Shown here in pieces: positions 1 through 7,460 of a stretch of DNA of 15,178 nt. The position numbers and the translations under genes were made by a program. Every line of letters begins with the position of its first letter. Position 1 is the stretch's first letter. The stretch is from an uncultured Eubacterium sp. (GTDB lineage: Bacteria; Bacillota; Clostridia; Peptostreptococcales; Anaerovoracaceae): contig UQNP01000035.1 of NCBI GenBank assembly GCA_900542385.1, positions 1 through 15,178 of the forward strand. The letters are read 5' to 3'. The notes beneath the pieces are model-generated. The model was not told the origin of the DNA, did not search any database, and saw nothing but the letters and a program-made list of their open reading frames with translations.

Positions 1-173
1 GCAAACTCTGCACACCGCGCCAGCCTCCCTGCCGGCCGTTGAAAAAGCAGTAAAATACAGTACCAAGGCTCAAAACTCCCCGCCAGACCTCAGCAAAACA
101 TTCCTTAAATAACAAAATCCAAAATTTATTTTAGCAGCTGCAACCCCGCCCAATATCCAATTTTCAAAATTTA
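1..173. other. Upstream non-coding stretch, no supported gene
   Basis: I see no gene here that can be supported. A + frame is open from base 2 to a TAA at 108-110 (about 36 residues, proline- and alanine-rich). It could be the tail of an upstream gene cut by the window edge, but nothing in it is recognisable. The minus strand also has a short open frame running off the left edge. The last 60 bases are AT-rich. The 11-mer CAAAATTTATT occurs twice (120-130 and 165-175), and the second copy runs into the -35 box of the gcv promoter. This could be an UP-element-like region or a regulator site, which is inference. Confidence 0.4.
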
Positions 174-203
174 TTGACAAAAGGCTTAACCTTTGGATAT
201 AAT
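174..203 (+). promoter_or_regulatory. Sigma-A promoter of the gcv operon
   Basis: TTGACA (174-179) and TATAAT (198-203) both match the consensus perfectly and are separated by 18 bases. Transcription would start near base 210, about 46 bases before the glycine aptamer. The spacer contains a small dyad, AAAGG (180-184) and CCTTT (190-194), that could serve as an operator; that role is a guess. A possible 5-bp hairpin (220-224 with 236-240) lies between the predicted start and the aptamer. Confidence 0.85.
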
Positions 204-255
204 AACCTATATTTGAAAACAGCCGCTGCAAAACAGGCTGCTGTACAAATTCAAT

Positions 256-376
256 ATTCGGATGAAGGATTTAAGAGAGACCGCCAAACTTCTGCAAGGC
301 GGCGCCGAAGGGGCAAGAGGACACTTGAAACTCTCAGGCAAAGGAATTAAATCCGGACGAATCTCTGGATTGAGAT
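256..376 (+). ncRNA. Glycine riboswitch (single aptamer with kink-turn and ghost helix)
   Basis: The conserved aptamer core is visible: GCCGAAGGGGCAA (304-316) and CTCTCAGGCAAAGGA (331-345). P1 pairs 267-273 with 348-354. GAGAG (275-279) pairs with CTCTC (331-335). A 5-bp hairpin pairs 281-285 with 298-302. The leader ATTCG (256-260) pairs with CGAAT (358-362) across a 3-nt bulge (261-263), and G264/A265 face G356/A357 as tandem sheared pairs, which is the leader-linker kink-turn known for this class. Downstream ATCTC (361-365) pairs with GAGAT (372-376), a small hairpin where a second aptamer would normally sit. This makes it a singlet with a downstream ghost. In this family glycine usually switches gcv genes on. 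That fits the terminator that follows, though the antiterminator pairing is not obvious by eye. Confidence 0.93.
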
Positions 377-381
377 AATAG

Positions 382-430
382 ACAGGGAAATACAGGTCCT
401 GAAACCGGGACCATGTTTCCCTGTTTTTTT
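382..430 (+). terminator. Riboswitch-controlled intrinsic terminator
   Basis: ACAGGGAAA (382-390) pairs perfectly with TTTCCCTGT (416-424). An inner GGTCC/GGACC stem (395-399 with 408-412) continues the helix, and seven Ts follow (424-430). The site lies between the glycine aptamer and gcvT, only 24 bases before the gcvT Shine-Dalgarno, so it is an attenuator rather than the end of another gene. It most likely acts as the expression platform: read-through when glycine is bound, termination when it is not. The direction is inferred from the gene family. Confidence 0.9.
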
Positions 431-466
431 ATTGCACAGTAAAAACAAACAATAAGGAGGCTTACT

Positions 467-1555
467 ATGGAGTTGAAAACACCTCTCTACGACGCACATG
501 TAAAAGCCGGAGGAAAAATAGTGCCTTTCGCCGGATACTCCCTTCCGGTGCAGTACAAAACAGGCGTCATAAAAGAACACATGGCGGTGCGCACTGCCGC
601 TGGACTTTTCGACGTTTCCCACATGGGCGAGATCTTGTGCGAAGGAAAAGACGCCCTCGACAATCTCCAGCATCTGCTCACCAACGATTTCAAAAACATG
701 AAGGACGGCCAGGCGAGATACAGCCCTATGTGCAACGAAAACGGCGGCACCATTGACGATCTCATCGTCTACAAAATAAAAGACGACCGCTATTTCATCG
801 TAGTAAATGCCGCCAACAGAGAAAAAGATTTCAGCTGGATGGAATCACATAAAAAGGGCGATGTAAAATTCACCGATGTCTCCGATGATTACGCCCAGCT
901 GGCGCTCCAGGGTCCAAAAGCCATGACCATACTCAAAAAAATAGCCTCGGAAGACAATATACCTGAAAAATACTATCACGCCGTATTCGACAGCGAAGCT
1001 GCCGGCATACCGTGCATAATCTCAAAGACCGGCTACACAGGAGAAGACGGAGTGGAAATATATCTTGCCGCCGATAAGGCCGAAGAAATGTGGGATATAC
1101 TCCTTGAAAAAGGAAAGGAGGAAGGTCTGATCCCATGCGGACTCGGCGCGAGAGACACACTCAGGATGGAAGCCGCCATGCCCCTTTACGGACACGAAAT
1201 GAACGACGATATCACACCTCTTGAAACAGGTCTTTCCTTCGCCGTGAAAATGCAGAAAGACGACTTCATCGGCAAAACGGCCATGGAAGAAAAAGGCGAG
1301 CCTGCCGTAACAAGAGTCGGACTGAAAGTGACGGGACGCGGCATAATACGCGAAGAAGCGCCAGTATATGCTGATGAAAAGCTCATAGGCCGCACCACCT
1401 CCGGCACTCATCTCCCTTACCTGGGCTATCCCGTTGCCATGGCGCTGATAGAAAAAGACTTCGCCGGTATCGGAAACAAAGTAAGCGTCGAAGTGCGCGG
1501 AAGAATGATAGATGCCGAAATAACGGCGCTCCCGTTTTATAAAAGAGATAAATAA
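467..1555 (+). CDS. gcvT: Glycine cleavage system T protein (aminomethyltransferase)
   Basis: GcvT takes the aminomethyl group held on the lipoyl arm of the H protein, releases ammonia and transfers the methylene to tetrahydrofolate, giving 5,10-methylene-THF. The 362-residue length is normal for the family. The N-terminal signature is clear (TPLYDAHV near residue 5, then LFDVSHMGE at 47-55). [11 protein letters not shown] (93-103) contains the acidic site that aligns with the catalytic Asp of E. coli GcvT (Asp101). [10 protein letters not shown] and PLYGHEM in the second half are also typical folate-binding-fold motifs. The ATG at 467 follows AAGGAGG (454-460) with a 6-base gap, so the start is secure. 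It is the first gene behind the glycine riboswitch, and gcvH follows 28 bases after its stop. The protein appears complete and cytoplasmic. Confidence 0.97.
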   Translation: MELKTPLYDAHVKAGGKIVPFAGYSLPVQYKTGVIKEHMAVRTAAGLFDVSHMGEILCEGKDALDNLQHLLTNDFKNMKDGQARYSPMCNENGGTIDDLIVYKIKDDRYFIVVNAANREKDFSWMESHKKGDVKFTDVSDDYAQLALQGPKAMTILKKIASEDNIPEKYYHAVFDSEAAGIPCIISKTGYTGEDGVEIYLAADKAEEMWDILLEKGKEEGLIPCGLGARDTLRMEAAMPLYGHEMNDDITPLETGLSFAVKMQKDDFIGKTAMEEKGEPAVTRVGLKVTGRGIIREEAPVYADEKLIGRTTSGTHLPYLGYPVAMALIEKDFAGIGNKVSVEVRGRMIDAEITALPFYKRDK

Positions 1556-1583
1556 CATTTTACGATCTGAAAGGAGAAAAACA

Positions 1584-1961
1584 ATGGAAATCAGAAGCGA
1601 ATTGAAATACTCAAAATCTCACGAATGGGTAAAAGAAGAAGGCGGAACAGTCACGATAGGACTCACTGACTATGCTCAATCCGAACTCGGTGACCTTGTA
1701 TTCGTCAACCTTCCTGAAGAAGACGATGAAGTTACAGCAGGTGAAACCTTTGCTGACGTGGAATCCGTAAAAGCCGTATCCGACGTTTATTCACCTGTTA
1801 CAGGCACGGTAAGCGAGGTCAATGAAGCCCTCATGGACTCCCCTGAAAGCATAAATGAATCACCTTACGACGCCTGGTTTATAAAAGTAAGCGACGTTTC
1901 AGAAACAGAAGAACTTCTCTCTGCGGAAGAATATGAAAAATTCGTGGAAGAACAGGAATAA
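1584..1961 (+). CDS. gcvH: Glycine cleavage system H protein (lipoyl carrier)
   Basis: GcvH is the mobile carrier of the complex. Its lipoyl-lysine arm collects the aminomethyl group from the P protein, presents it to T and is reoxidised by L. The sequence is 125 residues, standard length, and very acidic. The lipoylation motif ESVKAVSD places the modified lysine at residue 63. The flanking SHEWVK near residue 12, [11 protein letters not shown] (34-44) and [12 protein letters not shown] near the C terminus are all family hallmarks. AAGGAG at 1571-1576 precedes the ATG. The probable source of its lipoyl group, lplA, lies in the same operon. No second gcvH is present in the window. Confidence 0.97.
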   Translation: MEIRSELKYSKSHEWVKEEGGTVTIGLTDYAQSELGDLVFVNLPEEDDEVTAGETFADVESVKAVSDVYSPVTGTVSEVNEALMDSPESINESPYDAWFIKVSDVSETEELLSAEEYEKFVEEQE

Positions 1962-1976
1962 ACAGGAGGTGGAACT

Positions 1977-3311
1977 ATGGCAAGCTACGTTCCCAACACA
2001 AAACAGGAACGGGAAAAAATGCTTGAAGAAGCAGGTTTCAAATCAATAGACGAAATGTTTGCAGACATCCCGGAAAACGCTCGGCTCAAAACAAAGCTGG
2101 ATATCCCGGACGGTCTTTCTGAACTGGAAGTAATGCGCAAAATGCAGGACATCGCCGGAAAAAACAAAGTTTTTTCCTCGATATTCAGAGGCGCAGGCGC
2201 ATATCACCACTACATCCCTGCTATCGTAAAAAGCGTATTGTCTAATGAAACCGTGCAGACTGCGTATACGCCTTACCAGGCAGAGATCAGTCAGGGGCTC
2301 CTTCAGTCTATATTCGAATATCAGACGATGATATGCGAACTTACCGACATGGACGCCTCCAATGCGTCAGTCTACGACGGAGCCGAAGCCGCGGCTGAAG
2401 CCGTTGCCATGTGCCGCGATAAAAAACGAAGCAAAGCTTACATCTCTGCCGCCAGCAGCCCCTACACTATAGAAACCATAAAGACCTACTGTTTCGGCAG
2501 CGGTATGGAGCTTGAACTCATCCCTGAAAAAGACGGTCTGACGGATATGGAATATCTAAAAGAAAAACTGGACAGCTCGACAGCATGCGTATATATCCAG
2601 CACCCTAATTATTACGGCAACCTCGAAGATGCGGAATCTGCAGCCTCCCTTTCCCACGAAGCCGGAGCAAAATTCATCATGGGCGTGAATCCCATATCTC
2701 TTGGAATAATCAAAACACCTGGAGAATACGGAGCCGATATAGCCGTAGGCGAAGGCCAGCCTCTCGGACTCTCCATGTCCTTCGGAGGACCATACCTGGG
2801 ATTCATGGCGTGCACATCCAAGCTAATGCGAAAACTTCCCGGACGTATCGTAGGACAGACTAAGGACAGCAGCGGCAAAACAGGCTATGTGCTCACTCTC
2901 CAGGCGAGAGAACAGCACATAAGAAGAGAAAAAGCCTCCAGCAACATATGCTCTAACCAGGCGCTCTGCGCTCTTGCTGTAGGAGTCTATCTCTCTGCAA
3001 TGGGCCCTGAAGGTTTAAAAAATGCAGCCGTTCAGTGTACATCAAAAGCGCACTATTTCTCAGAACAGCTCGAAAAAGCAGGTCTCAAAACTATAAATAC
3101 AGCAGAATTCTTCCACGAATTCGTGACGACATCACCTGCCCCTGCCGAAATCATCCTTAAAAAACTTGAGGAGGAAAACATCCTCGGCGGTTATCCTCTC
3201 GATGAAAACAGGATTCTGTGGTGCTGCACCGAAATGAATACAAAGAGCGACATGGACAGAGCGGCGGCTATCGCTGCTGACGCAGTAAAAACAGCAAAGG
3301 AGGTACGTTGA
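1977..3311 (+). CDS. gcvPA: Glycine decarboxylase P protein, subunit 1 (alpha, non-PLP half)
   Basis: This is the N-terminal half of glycine dehydrogenase (decarboxylating), which in Bacillota, Thermotoga and archaea is a separate polypeptide rather than part of the fused GcvP of E. coli and eukaryotes. With GcvPB it decarboxylates glycine and passes the aminomethyl group to lipoyl-GcvH. At 444 residues it matches the usual size. Family motifs are GAGAYHHYIPAIV (72-84), TAYTPYQAEISQGLLQ (95-110) and YQTMICELTDMD (115-126) followed by NASVYDGA (129-136). The PLP lysine is not in this half. The start follows AGGAGGT (1964-1970) by 6 bases, and gcvH ends 15 bases upstream. Its own 3' end carries the Shine-Dalgarno of gcvPB, so the two halves are probably made in equal amounts by coupled translation. 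Confidence 0.97.
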   Translation: MASYVPNTKQEREKMLEEAGFKSIDEMFADIPENARLKTKLDIPDGLSELEVMRKMQDIAGKNKVFSSIFRGAGAYHHYIPAIVKSVLSNETVQTAYTPYQAEISQGLLQSIFEYQTMICELTDMDASNASVYDGAEAAAEAVAMCRDKKRSKAYISAASSPYTIETIKTYCFGSGMELELIPEKDGLTDMEYLKEKLDSSTACVYIQHPNYYGNLEDAESAASLSHEAGAKFIMGVNPISLGIIKTPGEYGADIAVGEGQPLGLSMSFGGPYLGFMACTSKLMRKLPGRIVGQTKDSSGKTGYVLTLQAREQHIRREKASSNICSNQALCALAVGVYLSAMGPEGLKNAAVQCTSKAHYFSEQLEKAGLKTINTAEFFHEFVTTSPAPAEIILKKLEEENILGGYPLDENRILWCCTEMNTKSDMDRAAAIAADAVKTAKEVR

Positions 3312-3312
3312 C

Positions 3313-4743
3313 ATGTTGATATTCGAAAAGAGCAGACACGGCAGAAAATGCAGCATACTTCCTGAATGTGACGTACCGCAGATACTGCCCGAAGAAAAGG
3401 ATACACGAAAAAAAGAACTCCGTCTGCCTGAACTTTCAGAGCCGGAACTCAGCAGACACTATACACAGCTTGCAAAGAAGACCCGCGGAGTAAACGATGG
3501 TTTTTATCCTCTCGGCTCATGTACCATGAAATACAATCCGAGGATAAACGAACAGGCGGCCTCCCTCGCCGGATTCACCGACATACACCCGCTTCAGCCT
3601 GAACATACAGTACAGGGCTGTCTTGAGATCCTTTACCTTGCGGAAAAGTATCTATGCGAAGTGACCGGCATGGATAGAATGACATTCCAGCCGGCAGCGG
3701 GAGCCCACGGAGAATTCACCGGCCTTCTGCTCATGAAAGCATATCACAAAAGCAGAGGAGACTTAAAACGAAACAAAATAATCGTTCCCGATTCGGCTCA
3801 CGGCACCAACCCTGCCAGCGCATCCATGGCAGGATACTCGGTAATAAGCGTTCCTTCAGGTGAAGACGGATGCGTCGATTTGGAAAAGCTCAGGGAAGTC
3901 ATGTCCGATGAAATAGCCGGACTCATGCTTACCAACCCTAACACCCTGGGACTGTTCGATAAAAACATACTGGAAATAACATCCCTCGTACACAGGTGCG
4001 GCGGACTCTGCTACTACGACGGAGCCAATCTGAACGCTGTCATGGGAAAGACCCGCCCTGCAGACATGGGCTTTGACATCGTTCATCTCAACCTGCACAA
4101 GACATTTTCGGCACCTCACGGCGGAGGCGGTCCGGGAAGCGGCCCTGTAGGCTGCGTAAGCGCTCTGGCGCCTTTCCTCCCATCATACCTTGTCGAAAGA
4201 TCACCGGTATACTCCTTCGTAAAACCGGACGCAAGCATAGGCGAGATGAAGAGTTTCTACGGCAATTTCACCGTAGTCGTAAAAGCTCTCGCGTACATCA
4301 TGAGCCTTGGAGGAGAAGGTCTTGAGGAAGCGAGCGAAAATGCCGTTCTGAACGCAAATTACATGATGAGCAAGCTCAAAGATATATATACGATGGCGTG
4401 CAGCGGCACATGTATGCACGAATTTGTCATAAGCGCAGCAGATATCAAAAAGACTGCGGGAGTATCAGCAATGGATATTGCAAAAGCACTGCTGGACAAC
4501 AATATCCATCCTCCTACGATGTATTTCCCGCTCATCGTAGATGAAGCTCTGATGGTGGAGCCTACGGAGACGGAATCAAAAGAGACGCTGGATGAAGCCA
4601 TAGAAGTATTCAGGAAACTCAGAGACACCGCCTTCTCAGATCCTGAAAAACTTCATGAAGCACCGGTTTCCACACCGGTTTCCAGACTCGATGAAGTTTC
4701 CGCAGCAAGACATCCGGTACTAAAATATGATTTTAACGACTGA
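3313..4743 (+). CDS. gcvPB: Glycine decarboxylase P protein, subunit 2 (beta, PLP-binding)
   Basis: This is the PLP-carrying half of glycine decarboxylase. It forms the Schiff base with glycine, loses CO2 and hands the aminomethyl group to the H protein. The 476-residue length is normal. The PLP lysine is Lys263 in HKTFSAPHGGGGPG (262-275). Other hallmarks are YPLGSCTMKYNPR (65-77), QPAAGAHGE (126-134), AHGTNPASASMAGY (162-175) and LTNPNTLGLFD (206-216). The ATG lies one base after the gcvPA stop, with its Shine-Dalgarno (AAAGGAGGTA, about 3296-3304) inside gcvPA, so translational coupling is likely. No frameshift or missing catalytic residue is seen. The next gene, lplA, begins 14 bases after the stop. 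Confidence 0.97.
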   Translation: MLIFEKSRHGRKCSILPECDVPQILPEEKDTRKKELRLPELSEPELSRHYTQLAKKTRGVNDGFYPLGSCTMKYNPRINEQAASLAGFTDIHPLQPEHTVQGCLEILYLAEKYLCEVTGMDRMTFQPAAGAHGEFTGLLLMKAYHKSRGDLKRNKIIVPDSAHGTNPASASMAGYSVISVPSGEDGCVDLEKLREVMSDEIAGLMLTNPNTLGLFDKNILEITSLVHRCGGLCYYDGANLNAVMGKTRPADMGFDIVHLNLHKTFSAPHGGGGPGSGPVGCVSALAPFLPSYLVERSPVYSFVKPDASIGEMKSFYGNFTVVVKALAYIMSLGGEGLEEASENAVLNANYMMSKLKDIYTMACSGTCMHEFVISAADIKKTAGVSAMDIAKALLDNNIHPPTMYFPLIVDEALMVEPTETESKETLDEAIEVFRKLRDTAFSDPEKLHEAPVSTPVSRLDEVSAARHPVLKYDFND

Positions 4744-4757
4744 AAGCAAAAACAAAT

Positions 4758-5765
4758 ATGATAGATAAACTCAGCTATATAGAAAGCAAAACTTTTGATC
4801 CATATAAAAACCTGGCACTTGAGGAATATCTCATGCTCAGCTGCGGTGAAAACGAGTGTATTCTGTACCTCTGGCAGAACAAAAAAACAGTTGTCATAGG
4901 CAGGAATCAGAACCCCTGGAAAGAATGCCACGCAGAAAATCTGCGCAGTGACGGAGGTTTCATTGCACGCAGGCTCTCAGGAGGCGGCGCAGTCTACCAC
5001 GATACAGGAAACCTCAATTTCACATTCCTTATCCGCAAGGATAACTACAGCGTTTCAAAGCAGCTCGACGTGATAATAAGAGCAGTCCGAAAACTCGGCA
5101 TCACCGCAGTGAGATCCGGCAGGAACGACATACTGACAGACGGCAGGAAATTTTCAGGAAACGCTTTCTACAGAACAGGCGATTTCTGCTATCATCACGG
5201 CACCATAATGATGGACGTAAATACAGATGACCTTTCCCGTTATCTGAGCGTCCCCGAAGACAAGCTGAGATCAAAAGGGGTCTCCTCCGTTAAAAGCAGA
5301 GTGACCAACCTGAAAAAAATAAACGGCGATATCACCGCAGAGCTTTTGAAAAAAAGCATGCTGTCCGCCTTTGAAGAAGTCTACTCCCTTAAAGCAGAAC
5401 CTTTTAATGAAAGGTGCCTGGATAAAAGCGCCCTTGATCCTCTCGAAGAAAAATTTTCTTCCTGGGACTGGATATACGGAGAAAATCCTGCTTTTGAAAA
5501 TGAATTTTCATATAGATTCGACTGGGGCAGCGCAGATCTGCACATAAACGCAGAAAAGGGCAGGATAACAGATATAATCCTTTATTCAGACTGCCTCGAT
5601 ACTGATTTTATACCTGAGCTTGAAAACGCCTTGACAGGTGTGAAGTACGACAAAGCGGAGATCTGCCGCGCTCTTTCACAGTATGCCGGCATACACGATC
5701 CTTCAGGCCCGCGGTATAAAATGGCAAAAGATATAGAAGAGAAGATAAAGCAAGAAAATTTCTAA
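4758..5765 (+). CDS. lplA: Lipoate-protein ligase A
   Basis: LplA activates free lipoate with ATP to lipoyl-AMP and attaches it to a lysine of lipoyl-domain proteins, here most likely GcvH. The lipoate-binding motif RRLSGGGAVYHD is at residues 71-82, followed by GNLNFTF. The catalytic lysine is Lys131 in TDGRKFSGNAF, equivalent to Lys133 of E. coli LplA. HHGTIMMDVN (146-155) is also typical. Residues from about 250 onward form the C-terminal accessory domain (FSYRFDWGSADLHI), so this is a full two-domain ligase of 335 residues rather than a short catalytic domain. The start lacks a good Shine-Dalgarno (only GAAAG, 14 bases after the gcvPB stop), so expression may depend on ribosomes arriving from gcvPB. 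No lipoate synthase or octanoyltransferase is in the window, which points to scavenged lipoate. Confidence 0.94.
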   Translation: MIDKLSYIESKTFDPYKNLALEEYLMLSCGENECILYLWQNKKTVVIGRNQNPWKECHAENLRSDGGFIARRLSGGGAVYHDTGNLNFTFLIRKDNYSVSKQLDVIIRAVRKLGITAVRSGRNDILTDGRKFSGNAFYRTGDFCYHHGTIMMDVNTDDLSRYLSVPEDKLRSKGVSSVKSRVTNLKKINGDITAELLKKSMLSAFEEVYSLKAEPFNERCLDKSALDPLEEKFSSWDWIYGENPAFENEFSYRFDWGSADLHINAEKGRITDIILYSDCLDTDFIPELENALTGVKYDKAEICRALSQYAGIHDPSGPRYKMAKDIEEKIKQENF

Positions 5766-5777
5766 AGGAGATCCGTT

Positions 5778-7235
5778 ATGGAAAATTCTTTCGACGTTAT
5801 AATAATCGGCGCAGGTCCCGGCGGATATGTAGCCGCAATAAGAGCTACACAGCTCGGCCTCAGCACAGCCGTCATCGAAAGCGAAGATATAGGAGGAACA
5901 TGTCTCAACCGCGGATGTATACCGACAAAGGCCATGCTTCACGCCTCCTCGCTGCTTCGGGAAATAAAGGAAAGCGAACGCTTCGGCATTTCCGTTAAGG
6001 ATGTGGACATCGACTACGGAAAGCTAACAGACTACAGGAAGGATTCCGTCGAAAAACTTGTCCGCGGAGTCGCACAACTTCTGAAATCCAACGGTGTCAC
6101 CCTGATAAAAGGCCGGGGTCTGCTTACAGCTAATAAAACCGTGCAGATCACCCGCAGGCCGGAAGTATCATCATACAAAGCGGAAAATATAATACTCGCT
6201 TCAGGCTCTGTACCTTCCAGGCTTCCTGTCAGCGGAATGGAGCTGCCGGAAGTCCTGACAAGCGACGGTATATTTGCCCTTGATCACCTTCCGGAAAGTC
6301 TCGCCATCATAGGCGGCGGCGTTATAGGAGTTGAATTTGCAGAAGTATTTTCTTCATTGGGATGCAAAGTGACAATAATAGAGGCTATGCCGAAACTTCT
6401 CCCGAACATGGACAAAGAGATCTCCCAGAGCCTGAAACTAATACTGAAAAAACGAGGCGTGGATATACATACATCCTCTGTCCTTGAAAAAATAGATAAA
6501 AAAGACGGATCATGCGAAATTCTTTTCAAAGAAAAGGACAAGGAATGCAGTGTATCCTCACAATATGTACTCTGCGCAGTCGGCAGGAAACCTAATACTG
6601 AAAATCTCTTTTCAGAAGATGTGAATATAAAGAAAGACCGGGGATTCATAAAGACCGGCGAAGATCTTATGACTGATGAAGACGGAGTCTACGCCGTAGG
6701 CGATATCATCAAAGGTCCTCAGCTTGCACACGTTGCAAGCGCTCAGGGGATCTATGCGGCAGAGCTGATCGCAAAACGCATGGGAAAAAACACAGATGAA
6801 AACGATGAAGCCGACACAGAAGAAAAAATCTCTCAATCTCACGATCTGTCTGTGATCCCATCCTGTATATACACAGACCCTGAGATCGCCTCGGCCGGCA
6901 TGACGGAAGATGACGCAAAAAAAGCCGGCATCCCTGTAAAAACAGGAAAATTTATCATGAGCGCCAACGGCAAATCCATAATATCAATGGAAGAGCGCGG
7001 ATTTATCAAAGTCATCGCTCACGGAGAAAATGACCGTATCCTCGGCGTTCAGATGATGTGTGCAAGAGCTACCGATATGATCGGAGAAGCAGTCACCGCA
7101 ATAACCAACGGACTGACCGCAGATCAGCTGATGAAAGGAATGCGCCCGCATCCTACATACAACGAAGGCCTTATGGAAGCTCTTGAGGATATAGACGGCA
7201 AAGCCGTACATACCCTGCCTAAAAAACGAAAATAG
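5778..7235 (+). CDS. lpdA: Dihydrolipoyl dehydrogenase (L protein / E3)
   Basis: This flavoprotein reoxidises the dihydrolipoyl arm of GcvH using NAD+. It is a class I pyridine nucleotide-disulfide oxidoreductase of 485 residues. The FAD-binding GAGPGG is at 11-16. The redox-active disulfide is Cys42/Cys47 in GGTCLNRGCIPTK. The NAD-binding GGGVIG is at 179-184, the second FAD contact is YAVGD (305-309), and the active-site His458/Glu463 pair is in RPHPTYNEGLME. No N-terminal lipoyl domain is present. One oddity is a strongly acidic stretch at about 338-356 (NTDENDEADTEEK), which lengthens the linker before the C-terminal dimerisation domain relative to typical E3s. The Shine-Dalgarno AAAGGAG (5764-5770) overlaps the lplA stop. 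As last gene of the gcv operon it is probably the E3 dedicated to glycine cleavage; no 2-oxoacid dehydrogenase is nearby. Confidence 0.96.
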   Translation: MENSFDVIIIGAGPGGYVAAIRATQLGLSTAVIESEDIGGTCLNRGCIPTKAMLHASSLLREIKESERFGISVKDVDIDYGKLTDYRKDSVEKLVRGVAQLLKSNGVTLIKGRGLLTANKTVQITRRPEVSSYKAENIILASGSVPSRLPVSGMELPEVLTSDGIFALDHLPESLAIIGGGVIGVEFAEVFSSLGCKVTIIEAMPKLLPNMDKEISQSLKLILKKRGVDIHTSSVLEKIDKKDGSCEILFKEKDKECSVSSQYVLCAVGRKPNTENLFSEDVNIKKDRGFIKTGEDLMTDEDGVYAVGDIIKGPQLAHVASAQGIYAAELIAKRMGKNTDENDEADTEEKISQSHDLSVIPSCIYTDPEIASAGMTEDDAKKAGIPVKTGKFIMSANGKSIISMEERGFIKVIAHGENDRILGVQMMCARATDMIGEAVTAITNGLTADQLMKGMRPHPTYNEGLMEALEDIDGKAVHTLPKKRK

Positions 7236-7263
7236 ACTTTAAATTTTGTATACTCTCTCTCTT

Positions 7264-7308
7264 GAAAACGCCGCGGTACGGACGCACTTTGTCCTGCACG
7301 GCGTTTTC
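7264..7308 (+). terminator. Probable terminator of the gcv operon
   Basis: GAAAACGCCG (7264-7273) pairs perfectly with CGGCGTTTTC (7299-7308), and an inner GGAC/GTCC stem (7280-7283 with 7291-7294) fits within the loop. The T-run is short and partly inside the stem (TTTTCCCTTATT), so efficiency is uncertain. Position supports the call: it sits 29 bases after the lpdA stop and just before the purB promoter. Confidence 0.7.
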
Positions 7309-7318
7309 CCTTATTAGA

Positions 7319-7348
7319 TTGTACTAAGCGTGCTTTATGTGTTATAAT
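7319..7348 (+). promoter_or_regulatory. Promoter of the purB block (extended -10)
   Basis: TATAAT (7343-7348) is a perfect -10 preceded by TG-N (7340-7342), giving an extended -10 element. An imperfect -35, TTGTAC (7319-7324), lies 18 bases upstream. Transcription should start near 7355, giving a leader of about 105 bases before purB. No clear PurR box or purine riboswitch was recognised. Confidence 0.65.
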
Positions 7349-7354
7349 TTATAT

Positions 7355-7385
7355 GTATGTTCACATTCTGTGTTCGAAGACATAC
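7355..7385 (+). other. Hairpin at the 5' end of the purB leader
   Basis: GTATGT (7355-7360) pairs with ACATAC (7380-7385), and an inner CACA-TTC-TGTG hairpin (7362-7372) forms inside, leaving TTCGAAG as an internal bulge. It lies exactly at the predicted transcription start, so it may simply protect the mRNA 5' end. I do not recognise it as a known riboswitch. The following 60 bases are AT-rich and show nothing else. Confidence 0.4.
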
Positions 7386-7460
7386 GGAAGATAAACAGCA
7401 GGAAAAATTTTTATAAATCATCATATAATTAAAAGGATACATGTCAAAGGAGCGTAATAA

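Noticed and set aside
1..110. C-terminal fragment of an upstream gene in + frame 2
   Set aside because: About 36 residues of proline/alanine-rich sequence with no motif. It cannot be told apart from a chance open frame.
1022..1558. Long antisense open frame (about 178 codons) opposite gcvT
   Set aside because: It is Cys/Phe/Arg-rich, matches no family I know, has no ribosome site and lies fully opposite a well-supported gene. It is a shadow of codon bias.
7424..7429. Second TATAAT close to purB as another promoter
   Set aside because: No -35-like hexamer stands at 15-19 bases upstream, and the region is simply AT-rich.
7355..7460. Purine or ZTP riboswitch in the purB leader
   Set aside because: None of the conserved core elements of those classes can be found; only a simple hairpin is present.
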